A DNA stretch of 12,106 bases. Source: Baffinella frigidus (lineage: Eukaryota > Cryptophyceae > Cryptomonadales > Baffinellaceae). The notes beneath the pieces are model-generated. The model did no database searches. It was not told the origin of the DNA and was given only the letters and a program-made list of their open reading frames with translations. Shown here piece after piece: positions 1 through 6,545 of this stretch (the stretch's first letter is position 1; every line of letters starts with the position of its first letter). The translations under genes were made by a program, and so were the position numbers. The stretch is taken from assembly GCA_026770585.1 (NCBI GenBank), contig MU646823.1, forward strand, positions 305,501 through 317,606. Reading direction: 5' to 3'.

Positions 1-60
1 GAGAGAGAGGGCGAGGGAGGGGGAGAAAGAGAGACAGAGAGAGCGAGAAGGCACCTCGCC
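1..60. repeat. GA-rich low-complexity DNA
   Basis: The first 50 bases are almost pure purine on the plus strand (GAGA and GGGA runs). No gene is visible. It may continue a longer microsatellite outside the window. Confidence 0.6.
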
Positions 61-120
61 AGGCGAATGGCCAGTGAGCGAAGACCCCTCCATCGCCTCC
101 AGTGTCCACCTGCCCCGATC

Positions 121-460
121 CTTCGTGTTCAGGGTTTAGGGTAGTGTCTAGGGCCTCGTGATGATGGTCTAGTGTCTAGTGTCTAGGGTCGAGTGGTGAG
201 ACACTAGATACTCTGTCGTCCACCTGCCCCTTCCTCTACTTGTTAGCTTCGAGCTTCGAGCTTCGAGGTTCGAGGTTTGGGGTTTGGGGTTTGGGGTTTA
301 GGGTTTAGGATTTGGTGTCAAGTGTCAAGTGTCTAGTGTCTGGTGTCTGGTGTCTAGTGTCTAGTGTCTAGTGTCCAGTGCCAAAGGTCTAGTGTCTAGT
401 GTCCAGGGCTGAGTGTTGAGACACTAGACATTCCATCGGCGACAGCGTCTACCTGCCCCC
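121..460. repeat. Degenerate GTGTCTAGTGTCTAG and telomere-like repeats
   Basis: Many copies of a 7-mer close to GTGTCTA are mixed with GAGCTTC, TTTGGGG and TTTAGGG units (about 240-310). A larger unit with 'GAGACACTAGA' followed by a 'CTACCTGCCCC' or 'CCACCTGCCCC' end occurs at about 196-230 and 415-458, and its tail also occurs near 108-117. I see no gene here. The GTGTCTA unit could be a mutated heptamer of the same family as TTTAGGG, but that is inference. Confidence 0.6.
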
Positions 461-800
461 TCATCTACTTGGCAGAGCGGTACTCATGTAGGCCACTACA
501 AATAATGAAACGATACCAAACGTTGACGATGCTGGAACTATACCGTCAAATATTGGCATTGCGTGATTGTTTCCGTGGCCTACAGACGCGAAAACCGCTG
601 TATGCTCTACAAAAACCGCTGTATGCTCTACAGCCACATGATCTACTTGTCAGCCACATGATCTACTTGTCAGCCACATGCTCTACGTGTCAGCCACATG
701 CTCCACTTGTCAGCCACATGCTCTACTTGTCAGCCACAGACAACCGTGCCGCTATGCTGAATTGTAACGCAAGAACACGCATATCTACGGAATAGGGTCT
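461..800. repeat. AT-richer island with two tandem repeats
   Basis: This segment has no heptamer repeats and a lower GC content than its surroundings. It contains two 20-21-bp units reading AAAACCGCTGTATGCTCTAC (about 591-631). These are followed directly by five 20-bp units beginning CAGCCACATG at 631, 651, 671, 691 and 711, with a partial sixth at 731-738. The two repeat types share the 'ATGCTCTAC' stretch, so one may derive from the other. The open frame across it (469-795) has no ATG at its first codon and mostly translates the repeats, so I do not call a gene. Confidence 0.75.
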
Positions 801-938
801 AGGGTTTAGGGTCGATGCTTTCCGGGGCGGGAGCCTAGGGTTTAGGATTCAGGATTCATGGTTTAGAGCTCAGAGTGTAGGGTCAAGGGTATAGGGCTTA
901 GGGTTTAGAAGGGTGAGGGTTGAGGGTTTCTGAGGCTT
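801..938. repeat. Telomere-like heptamers, G-rich orientation
   Basis: Degenerate TTTAGGG-type units (GGGTCTA, GGGTTTA, GGATTCA, GGGTATA) fill this interval. Read on the minus strand they are C-rich and lie directly downstream of the candidate minus-strand exon ending at 941, so they may be intron DNA of that gene. Confidence 0.7.
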
Positions 939-940
939 GC

Positions 941-1017
941 CTGGCCGCGGCGTCCGGGCCGATCTCTCCGATCAGAGAACGGAAATCCTCCTCCCTCTCG
1001 CGCGGCGCGAACAGTAC
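941..1017 (-). CDS. Candidate exon of unidentified minus-strand gene
   Basis: On the minus strand, a GC-rich 77-nt block stands out between heptamer repeats. It follows an AG (…CGCTGAAG) and reads openly as VLFAPREREEDFRSL, then IGEIGPDAAAR, before a possible GC donor (CCAG then GCAAGC, a good GC-AG intron start). Its frame joins without a break to the exon ending at 1164, giving LEVRR-VLFAPRE. The product is not recognised; the segment is rich in charged residues. The evidence is coding-like composition and splice-site context only, with no homology. It could also be an isolated GC-rich relic. Confidence 0.35.
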
Positions 1018-1163
1018 CTTCAGCGTTTAGGGTCTCGGGTTCAGGGTTTAGGGGTTTGGGTTTCGGGTTTCGGGTTTCGGGTGTAGGGTGTAGGGTTTTA
1101 GGATTTCGGGTTTCGGGTTTCAGGTTTCAGGTTTAGGGTGTAGGGTGTAGGGCACAGCACCAC
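1018..1163 (-). repeat. Telomere-like repeat, probable minus-strand intron
   Basis: On the plus strand this is a run of GGGTTTC, GGGTTTA and GGGTGTA units. On the minus strand it is C-rich (CCCTAAA, CCCGAAA, CCTGAAA, CCCTACA) and lies between the two candidate exons, starting with GTGGTG and ending in GAAG. It resembles the introns of the plus-strand gene copies. Confidence 0.5.
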
Positions 1164-1338
1164 CCGCCGCACCTCCAACCCCCCGTCCCCCCTCTCCTCC
1201 TCCCCTCCTCCTGCGCCCTCCCCTCCAGCACCCAGCGGGAAGGGGCGGGCGAAGCGCTGGAGGAGATCGAGGAGGGCAGCACGCGCGAACGCCCCTGCAT
1301 GCTCCCCGCCGATTGCTGCCGCCAGCCGCGTCTTGCTC
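1164..1338 (-). CDS. Candidate exon of unidentified minus-strand gene
   Basis: On the minus strand an acceptor (CTCTGACAG at 1345-1339) is preceded by a long CT/CA tract, which would serve as a polypyrimidine tract. The exon then reads openly as SKTRLAAAIGGEHAGAF, ARAALLDLLQRFARPF, then a Gly/Glu-rich linker and LEVRR. The 'AALLDLLQRF' stretch looks like an amphipathic helix. A GT donor at 1163-1162 keeps phase with the next exon. Neither the function nor the gene's start is identified; a GT at 1172 is an alternative donor. Confidence 0.4.
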
Positions 1339-1350
1339 CTGTCAGAGCCA

Positions 1351-1427
1351 GTGTGTGCGTGCGTGTGTGTGAGAGAGAGAGAGGCAGAAAGAGAGAGAGA
1401 GAGCGCGCGCGCGCGAGCGAGCGAGCG

Positions 1428-1464
<37 letters not shown>

Positions 1465-1478
1465 GTGTGTGAGAGAGG
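1351..1478. repeat. Compound GT/GA/GC microsatellite
   Basis: Runs of GTGT, GAGA, GCGC and GAGC, then a long GA tract and GTGTGT. On the minus strand it is CT-rich and sits just upstream of the acceptor at 1339, so it may act as that acceptor's pyrimidine tract. Frames crossing it encode only Ser-Leu or Arg-Ala strings. Confidence 0.85.
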
Positions 1479-1699
1479 TAAATGTTGACGTCTTGCCCCA
1501 GACCCTGTTGACGTCTGGCACCCGTGTTCCACCAGCCCTCACAGTGGGAGCACATCGTCTGATTCCATCGTCTGATTCCAGCCCCCAGGTTCGTACCACA
1601 GGTCGTCGGAATGCGACGACCTCAAGTACATCCAAGGGAATTGAAAAAGGCCATTTCATCCCACTGTGGTGGCTGGTAGTTGGGGTGCAGGGGTGAGGG
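1479..1699. other. Unassigned unique sequence
   Basis: Non-repetitive apart from a 13-bp direct duplication, CATCGTCTGATTC, at 1553-1565 and 1566-1578. The minus strand is open from an ATG near 1659 (reading MKWPFSIPLDVLEVVAF), which could be an upstream exon or leader of the minus-strand gene. I see nothing that confirms it. Confidence 0.4.
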
Positions 1700-1850
1700 C
1701 TAAGTGTTTGGGGTTTCGGGTTTAGGGTTTAGGGCGTAGGGCTTAGGGTTTAGGGTTCAGGGTTCAGGGTTCAGGGTTCAGGGTTCAGGGTTTAGGGTTT
1801 AGGGTTTAGGGTTTAGGGTTCAGGGTTTAGGGTCCAGAATTTAGGGGAGG
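1700..1850. repeat. Telomere-like heptamers, G-rich orientation
   Basis: An array of GGGTTTA, GGGTTCA and GGGCGTA units with several perfect TTTAGGG copies in a row near 1790-1820. It is the last G-rich block before the orientation switches at about 2205. Confidence 0.9.
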
Positions 1851-2204
1851 GGATTGCAGGGGACGGAGCGGTGAGGCTTTCGGTATTTCGAGACGAGGAT
1901 CAGCTACCTCTGGCCCAGTCTCATTCTCATTCGGCCTCACCCGTTTGGTGAGCCCGGGCTCTTTCCCGCTCCAAAGTTGACGGAATTCTACCGCAAACCC
2001 AGGTTGTCAACTTGAGAAGAGTCGGGCAACCAAAGTGAGGCAGAGGCAGGACCTGTGTGGCGCGGGGTACTTCGCGACGAGGATCAGCGCCGACGTGCGC
2101 GATCCATCTGCCCGCACCGCTCCTCCTCCTCCTCCTCCTCCTCCTCCTCCTCCTCCTAGCCCTTCCCCGCCCTTCTCCATCCTGTGCCGTCGTTCGCTCG
2201 TTCA
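1851..2204. other. Unassigned region left of the orientation switch
   Basis: Mostly unique sequence without heptamers. A short unit, TTCG(A/C)GACGAGGATCAGC, occurs twice (about 1887-1905 and 2071-2089), a duplication about 180 bp apart. The minus strand is open through most of it, but the frame is Arg-rich because of the trinucleotide tract. It may hold the 5' part of the minus-strand gene. I cannot define exons. Confidence 0.4.
2121..2157. repeat. (TCC)12 microsatellite
   Basis: Twelve uninterrupted TCC units plus one base. Confidence 0.95.
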
Positions 2205-2300
2205 AACACCCTAAACCCTAACCCCTGAATCGTAAAACGTAGACGTAAACCCTGAACCGTAAACCCGAAACTGTAAACCGTAATCGGTAAACGCTAGGGT
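2205..2300. repeat. Telomere-like repeats, C-rich orientation
   Basis: It begins with perfect CCCTAAA units and decays to GTAAACC-type units. This is the first C-rich block on the plus strand; everything with heptamers to its left is G-rich. Confidence 0.85.
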
Positions 2301-2657
2301 TGCGCCGGCGTTTCGATGTGCGATGCGACGGCCTTTCGGCTGCACGCGCTTCAAAGCACTCTGCCACCATTTCATATGCCCGCCTAGCTCAGCTGCCAGC
2401 TTAGATCTGCTTAGCTCCGTTCCAGCTGCCGCTCTTTCGGATACGTGTTTCTATCAGTTTCCGATCTTCGTGTTCGGACAGACCTCTCTTGCGGGAGTTG
2501 CTCGCCGGCAAACGCTGGCGCCCTGCTTGCAGGCACGGCCCGCCCTACCGTCGGTTCAGAATTTTGCCAGGAAAGGCGCCTGGTGTCGTTCCACTCGATG
2601 AGTGTGTCTCGTGGAGCGTCTGCGAACGAGGAGGCAACGAGAGGAGGAGGAGGAACG
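2301..2657 (+). promoter_or_regulatory. Probable promoter and 5' leader of gene copy 1
   Basis: Unique sequence between the orientation switch and the first plus-strand start codon. I see no clear TATA box. It ends in a purine-rich stretch and an AACG|GTGAGC splice donor at 2657/2658. Because candidate minus-strand exons lie to the left, this region plus 1851-2204 is a plausible divergent promoter. The extent is inferred from neighbours, not from motifs. Confidence 0.35.
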
Positions 2658-2734
2658 GTGAGCGGGGAACTCCCATTTTCACGCGTGTCTGGCAAGGTTC
2701 AACGCGCGCGCGGCGTTCCCTTCTTCTTCCTCAG
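2658..2734 (+). other. Probable 5'-leader intron (77 nt)
   Basis: It starts with a consensus donor GTGAGC and ends with a strong pyrimidine tract and acceptor, TTCCCTTCTTCTTCCTCAG. The start codon of copy 1 follows 7 nt after the acceptor. It contains no heptamer repeats, unlike most introns here. Confidence 0.5.
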
Positions 2735-2741
2735 TTAGAGG

Positions 2742-3403
2742 ATGCAGCCGACGTCGGTGGGCGGGATTCTGGGGCGCGCCGCCGCGCTCACCTCAGGAGC
2801 GCGTCGCTTGCGTCCCTCCCCCGCCTCCCTGTCCACCCTGCACCCAGGAGTGCACCAGCCTCAAGTCGCCAGAACTGCACCCCTCTTCCGCGCGACCGCC
2901 GTCCCTCTGCCGCTGCCGTCATTGGGGAGAAGAGATCTGGGGGGAGGTGGTCGGCGGTGGAGCAGCGGTGTGGCCCAGGGGAAAGGAGGAGGAGAGAGAG
3001 ACATGACAAAAAAAATCAGCTTGTGCACGACGACAGCTTCTCTCGAGGAGGTCTACAAGGTCAACGCCCCGGCGTTCAACTCGATCCACCTCAACGTGTT
3101 CTGGAAGGCCATCGCAGGCGTACGCATTTCGCCCGGCCGCAAGGACAGCAGAGAGGCGCTGGTGGCGCTGGTAGCGCTCGCGGGCGGGCGCACGCTCGAG
3201 CTTGCTCCGTCCCTCGCGGCGCGCTGCACGTCCATCATCCTCTTCTCGATGGCGCGCCTCCGGTACCTCGCGCTCGCTCCCCCCTCCGGCTCGCCTCTGG
3301 AGGCGGGCCATCCTGCCGGCGCGGTGGTGCTGGGCGCGCTGCAGAATCGCGCGGCGGAGGTGGTGGGGGAGTTCGAAGCCCACAACGTAGGCATGCTCCT
3401 CTG
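2742..3403 (+). CDS. Copy 1 exon 1: presequence and N-terminal domain
   Basis: 662 nt with no interruption. It ends ATGCTCCTCTG before GTGACC, splitting a Trp codon (TG|G). The stretch from about 3045 corresponds to four separate exons in copy 2, so copy 1 lacks three introns within this exon. A run of eight A at 3008-3015 is a possible slippage site. Confidence 0.75.
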
Positions 3404-4446
3404 GTGACCCCCTTCCCCCCTTCCCCGCCCCTCCACCAAAACCGGGTGCGTCCAACACGCCCCGCCATGCCACCGCCAACCCCCCTCGGTACAAACGCGC
3501 AGCGTCCTGGTACAACCGGGAAGAAAACGGGCGATCTCCTTGGTTGGTACAAACAAACGTGGAGCGTGGAGGCGCTGGCACTCTCAATCCTGCGCGGGGA
3601 GTAACGGCGCGTGTGGCGGGGCTGCAGGGCGCTCGCCACGCTGGAGTGCGGGCCGCCGGCGACGCTCCTCGCGTTGCTCTCAGCGCGGCTCCTCGAGGTG
3701 GCGCCAGAGCTCTCTTCGCAGGGCCTCGGCGACTCAGCGTTCGCGCTCTCGAAGCTCAAGGTCGAGGAGACCCTCACTGCCCGGGTGTACCAGGACGCGT
3801 CATGGGGGGTTGTTAAAACTAAGAAAAATCTTAACTGCCGCATAATCGCCCAAGCAATGATCAGTTTTAAATTTGCTCCGGCTGTCTTAAAAAGCTCCAC
3901 ACCACTATTTGAGCAACCTCTGAGGGCTGGTGGAAGGTCCGGTTCTGCAGCCCTCAACCCCGAACCCTAAGCGTTTGGGGTGTAGCATCTCAAACCCTAA
4001 ACCCTAAACCCTGCACCCTAAACCCTAAACCCCCACACCCTGAACTCTGAAACCCAAAACCCAAAGCCCTAAACTCCAAAACCCCAAACCCCAAACCGCA
4101 ACCGCAAGCGCAACCGCAACGCATCCGCAGGTGGCGGCGTCATCGGACCTGGTGGAAGCTCTGGAGGCGCGAGCCCTCGCCTTTCCCTCCGATTTCAAGG
4201 TTCAGCCCTGAACCCTAAAACTCTAACAACCTGAACCCTAAACCCTAAACCCTAAAACCCTCAACCACTGAAACCTTAACCCCTACACCCTAAACCCTAA
4301 CACCTAAAAACTTGAAACCCTAACCCCTAACCCCTTCACCCTTAACCCTACACCCTAACCCCTAAACTCCTAAACCCTAACGCCCAACCCCTGAACCCTG
4401 ACTGCAGCCGCATCAGATTGCCAACCTCTTCTGGGCGCTAGATTGA
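2742..4446 (+). CDS. Organelle-targeted Trp-Ala helical-repeat protein, copy 1 (truncated)
   Basis: Spliced from 2742-3403, 3628-3760, 4131-4199 and 4408-4446, this gives 300 codons plus TGA, with all three introns GT-AG and frame kept throughout. The start is the ATG at 2742: an in-frame TAG lies at 2736-2738 and A is at -3. Residues 1 to about 75 are rich in Arg, Ser and Ala with almost no acids and end near RRWSSG, a typical mitochondrial presequence. Then follow a SLEEV…NAPAFNSIHLNVFW motif, an AGGRTLELAP helix pair, and repeats NVGMLLWALATLE, QGLGDSAFALSKLK and PHQIANLFWALD. The signature matches algal OPR/HPR/RAP-like RNA-binding proteins. The second repeat has lost Trp and Asn (SAFALS against SAWAFA in copy 2), and the protein stops inside the third. 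It is either a short functional paralogue or a decaying duplicate of the gene at 6483-12015. Confidence 0.65.
3404..3627 (+). other. Copy 1 intron 1, homologous to copy 2 intron 7633-8219
   Basis: GT-AG intron of 224 nt. It contains no heptamer array; most of its length is a minus-oriented copy of the dispersed element (3426-3515). The matching stretch CGCCCCTCCACCAA…CCGGGTG also lies in the equivalent intron of copy 2, so this intron predates the duplication. Confidence 0.7.
3426..3515 (-). repeat. Dispersed ~90-bp element, minus copy
   Basis: Read on the minus strand it runs from TTGTACCAGGACGC through TTTGTACCGAGG and GGCGGGGCGTGTTGGACGC to CCCGGTTTTGGTGGAGGG. It matches the plus copy at 9225-9310 over its whole length. 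The minus-strand frame reads LYQDAARLYRG, GLAVAWRGVLD, APGFGGG without a stop. Whether it is a mobile element or a relic of a coding exon is unknown. Confidence 0.7.
3628..3760 (+). CDS. Copy 1 exon 2: repeats 1-2
   Basis: 133 nt, completing the Trp codon of WALATLE and encoding 44 further residues to SKLK. Acceptor GGGGCTGCAG, donor CTCAAG|GTCGAG. The same 44 residues in copy 2 are split over exons 8220-8289 and 8583-8645. Confidence 0.7.
3761..4130 (+). other. Copy 1 intron 2: AT-rich insert plus telomere-like repeats
   Basis: GT-AG, 370 nt. It starts with unique sequence that includes GTGTACCAGGAC, the terminal motif of the dispersed element (about 3786). An AT-richer stretch (about 3810-3910) with a TAAGA-AAAA-TCTTA hairpin follows. 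From 3955 to about 4100 it is C-rich heptamers (CCCTAAA, CCCCAAA), ending with a short GCAACC run before the acceptor. Confidence 0.65.
4131..4199 (+). CDS. Copy 1 exon 3
   Basis: 69 nt between CCGCAG and GTTCAG, encoding VAASSDLVEALEARALAF, then PSDFK. It is the same length and phase as copy 2 exon 9121-9189 (VTLSPALAEALETRFLF, then IASEFQ), which confirms both. A third, frameshifted copy lies at 9313-9370. Confidence 0.7.
4200..4407 (+). repeat. Copy 1 intron 3, largely telomere-like repeat
   Basis: GT-AG intron of 208 nt filled with C-rich heptamers and variants (CCCTAAA, CCCTAAC, CCTGAAC, CCCTACA) from about 4205 to 4395, ending in TGACTGCAG. The CCCTAAC variants contain a CTAAC branch-site-like core. 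Confidence 0.75.
4408..4446 (+). CDS. Copy 1 exon 4 with stop codon
   Basis: 39 nt reading PHQIANLFWALD followed by TGA. The intact equivalent in copy 2 (9649-9720) continues past WAFATM, so the stop truncates the third helical repeat. The segment is also the first unit of a decaying tandem duplication extending to about 5090. Confidence 0.5.
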   Translation, partial: PHQIANLFWALD

Positions 4447-4590
4447 ACCATTTTGGTTCGTAAGATGTCTTTGTACCGAGCAATTATTGATTGGTACCAC
4501 GAAAATAGGCGGACTGATCTGCGGAGCCCATTTGAGTGGACGCCTCAACCCAAAGTCCAACGTGTAGCTGCAGGAGGTTTCGAGCCTGCT

Positions 4591-4638
4591 CTGGGCGCTC
4601 GGACGCTGCACGTTCTGGGCGCTCGGACGCTGCACGTC
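4591..4638 (+). repeat. 24-bp direct duplication
   Basis: CTGGGCGCTCGGACGCTGCA plus CGT(T/C) occurs twice back to back (4591-4614 and 4615-4638), duplicating the Trp-Ala-Leu-Gly-Arg-Cys-Thr codons of the exon relic in frame. Confidence 0.9.
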
Positions 4639-4703
4639 TGTGCCGGGGGGAGGTTGCGGTGGTACGGCGGGGCGTGTTGGACACAACCAATTTGGTGAAT
4701 GGT
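4625..4703 (+). repeat. Dispersed ~90-bp element, plus copy
   Basis: GGACGCTGCACG, GGTTGCGGTGGTACGGCG and GGGGCGTGTTGGACACAACC match the element at 9225-9310 and the inverse of 3426-3515. One frame reads LCRGEVAVVRRGVLDTTN, matching the frame conserved in the other copies. Its left end runs directly into the duplicated exon relic. Confidence 0.7.
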
Positions 4704-4950
4704 GGTGCCGGCCATGCTGGATCGCCTCCAGCTCAACCTTGCATTCCCCCGTGCTGCCGCACCAGTTTTTGCCGACCTGCTCTGGGCGCTAGTAAGATGT
4801 GGGTTAGTAACACCCAGTAATTCTTAATTAGTACCACGAAAATAGATGGACTGATGTGCGAAGCGCGTTGTGTGGAAGCCTAAAGGCTCTACCCCAAACC
4901 CGGATTGCAGCCGCAGCAGATTTCGAAGGTGCTCATCGGGGCGCGGGGGA

Positions 4951-5010
4951 GGACGCCCGGTCGAGCACGCCCTGCCGCGCCCACGCCCGGTCGAGCGCGC
5001 CCTGCCGCGC
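4951..5010. repeat. 30-bp direct duplication
   Basis: Two GC-rich 30-bp units (4951-4980 and 4981-5010; core ACGCCCGGTCGAGC) with a partial third starting at 5011 (CCACGCCAGGTC). Confidence 0.9.
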
Positions 5011-5090
5011 CCACGCCAGGTCACACGTTGATGGGGTCACTCACTCAAACCAGGGTAGTGACACCTACGGGATTTTCTACGGTAGGCCTA

Positions 5091-5235
5091 GGGGGGCTCC
5101 TACGAGAAAAAAAGACGGCAGGGGTCAGGACGCCCCGTCGCGGCCAAGCCAGGTCCACCTACTCGTACCAATTTGCCTAATGTCGATTTGCCTAAAGTTG
5201 AATCTGAGATTCTTTCCCAGGAAAGGAAACACGCG
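5091..5235. other. Unassigned sequence with a 15-bp duplication
   Basis: Unique sequence with no recognisable exon. ATTTGCCTAA occurs twice 15 bp apart, at 5171 and 5186. Confidence 0.4.
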
Positions 5236-6029
5236 CCAAAAGTTGGCAATTGGAGCCATTGGCATGCGCAATGACGGTTCATTTGTACCAGGACACACTT
5301 TTCAAGGGAGGGAGCCTCAACATTGACTTGTGGTGTTTGACCTGGCGTGGCGTGGCATGGCATGTCGGGCGTGTTGATTCTCGCCAAGGCCTCTCTCGCG
5401 TGGTGGGAGACAACCAAGGCCTCTCTGGGTGAGGCGCTCGCCGAGGCACACGATGCCGAACAATCCTTTCATGCAATGTGAAAACTGTTTTAATTGTAAA
5501 AACTGGATCATGAAAATTACCACGTTTGGTTTAATATTACTATTAAATTCCGTTCTGTGAAGTGAATTTCATTGCCGATTTTTTCGAAATTAAAACAGTT
5601 TACACATGAGATTTGGAGGAGCAGCGCTGTTTCATCTGAACCACGAAACACTTTTCGCACGAAACGTCGCGTTCTGAAATTTCCACGTGTGAATCTGGCG
5701 TGGGTACGCGAGGCGATGCGCGAAGCACGCGATACCCAAAAATTCGCTGATTTGAGTATACCACGCCTGGCCAGAAGTCGAAGTTTGAACGTTTTTTCAT
5801 TGTACTACACGATGTAGAAGTAAAGTTGATTCTACCCGAGAAACATGCCAAAAGTGTTGGCAAGTGGAGCTGTTTGCCGCCGGAGTTTTAAAAACAATTA
5901 CCATGATAAGCCACCTCAACACTTTTAGCGCGAACGAGTGTGTGTGAAAAAGTAAGTTATGACCTGGCGTGGCTCTGACGGGACTTGCACTGGAGGCAGG
6001 CGAGGAGATGGGCGAGGCGCGCGATGGCC
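5236..6029. repeat. Three diverged copies of a composite unit
   Basis: Three landmarks recur in order. CCAAAAG(TG)TTGGCAA occurs at 5236 and 5848; GACCTGGCGTGG at 5339 and 5961; and a GAGGCG-TGCGCGAAGCACGCGAT-like stretch at 5431, 5710 and 6002. The last encodes EALAEAHDAEQ, EAMREARDTQK and EEMGEARDGRQQ, so the frame is partly conserved. A middle copy without the first landmark runs from about 5611 to 5735. The unit looks like a duplicated gene fragment now decaying; I cannot assign a product. Confidence 0.5.
5476..5607. mobile_element. AT-rich MITE-like element with 20-bp inverted ends
   Basis: The left end, ATGTGAAAACTGTTTTAATT (5476-5495), and the right end, AATTAAAACAGTTTACACAT (5588-5607), are inverted copies with one mismatch. 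The 132-bp interval is strikingly AT-rich within GC-rich DNA and has no coding capacity, as expected for a non-autonomous DNA transposon. I see no convincing target-site duplication, so an ordinary hairpin is the alternative. Confidence 0.6.
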
Positions 6030-6175
6030 GACAACAACAGAGGGTCTCTCGCGATTCCTCCGAGGCACGCCGCGCATTCAAGATCTCCCAGGAGATCGCT
6101 GCGTGTCAGACGTCTGCTTCTCTCGAGCAGGTCCGAATCCCCATCCCGGGCGTGTTTTCGCTCCACAGTTGGTGA
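5969..6175 (+). pseudogene. Relic of the SLEEV exon with upstream coding-like sequence
   Basis: A 68-codon open stretch contains EEMGEARDGRQQ, then EIAACQTSASLEQV (6092-6133), which corresponds to KISLCTTTASLEEV in copy 1 and EVALCQSSASLDEV in copy 2. After the match it runs RIPIPGVFSLHSW and stops. It may be an exon relic from a duplicated gene, or an unused upstream exon of copy 2. Confidence 0.45.
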
Positions 6176-6229
6176 ATGTGTACCACAGACCCCAGGACGT
6201 GAACTTGAGGATGGTGGTTGAACCCGCGC

Positions 6230-6289
6230 GAGGAAGATGAGGTAGGAGATCGTCATGTGCCAGAGTTGTGCTTCTCTCGAGGAAGTCTG
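6230..6289 (+). pseudogene. Second relic of the SLEEV exon
   Basis: This 60-bp block aligns without gaps to 6491-6550. It reads EIVMCQSCASLEEV, with an in-frame TAG just upstream at 6243-6245. The 60-bp copy at 6491-6550 is used as copy 2 exon B1; this one leads into an unrelated frame that ends at 6440. Confidence 0.5.
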
Positions 6290-6323
6290 GCCGGAACCAT
6301 GTTCTGTGAGGCGGTGTCGCACC

Positions 6324-6359
6324 AGTATATGGTCGGAGTCCAGTATATGGTCGGAGTCC
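6324..6359. repeat. 18-bp direct duplication
   Basis: CAGTATATGGTCGGAGTC occurs twice back to back. Confidence 0.95.
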
Positions 6360-6482
6360 TCCCCGGTGGCATGCGGTGTGCTGTCTCCTCCCGGATGGTT
6401 GTCAACGTGTTACACCGTGTACGTTGGGTTGAGGGGTTAGGGTCGGCAGGGGTTTAGGGTTCAGGCAAGGAGTAGGGAGGAG

Positions 6483-6545
6483 CAGAGAGAGAGGAAGATC
6501 TCGAGGGAGGTTGCTCTGTGCCAGAGTTCCGCTTCTCTCGATGAG
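6483..6545 (+). CDS. Copy 2 exon B1 (5' limit uncertain)
   Basis: Open back to a stop at 6438-6440, ending KISREVALCQSSASLDE before GTCTGA. No ATG is in frame, so an upstream exon must exist, or this copy has lost its start. Confidence 0.5.

Larger units (their letters stand above)
4408..5090 (+). pseudogene. Tandem array of decayed repeat-exon copies
   Basis: A unit of about 335-349 bp occurs twice (about 4408-4756 and 4757-5090). Each unit starts with the PHQIANLFWAL exon, carries a TAAGATGT…GTACCACGAAAATAG stretch (about 4461-4507 and 4793-4846), and includes a second exon relic (4571: QEVSSLLWALG; 4911: PQQISKVLIGAR). The exon relic at 4757-4792 carries a 2-nt insertion that breaks the frame before TGGGCGCTAG. 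No continuous gene can be built here. It looks like leftover pieces of a further gene copy. Confidence 0.6.

Noticed and set aside
631-738. CRISPR-like array
   Set aside because: The 20-bp units are directly adjacent with no spacers, and the context is eukaryotic.
469-795. 108-codon open frame on the plus strand
   Set aside because: It starts at TTG, encodes mostly the translated 20-bp tandem repeats, and has no recognisable domain or splice context.
1342-1659. Minus-strand Ser/Leu/Arg/Ala-rich frames across the microsatellite
   Set aside because: Three frames are open only because GA/GC dinucleotide repeats contain no stops.
2489-3604. 371-codon plus frame and 222-codon minus frame overlapping copy 1
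   Set aside because: They are shadows of the GC-rich exon in other frames. Only the 2742 frame carries a presequence and motifs shared with copy 2.
4856-5326. 156-codon plus frame
   Set aside because: It runs through the 30-bp tandem repeat and intron-like DNA, with no motif beyond the exon relic at 4911.
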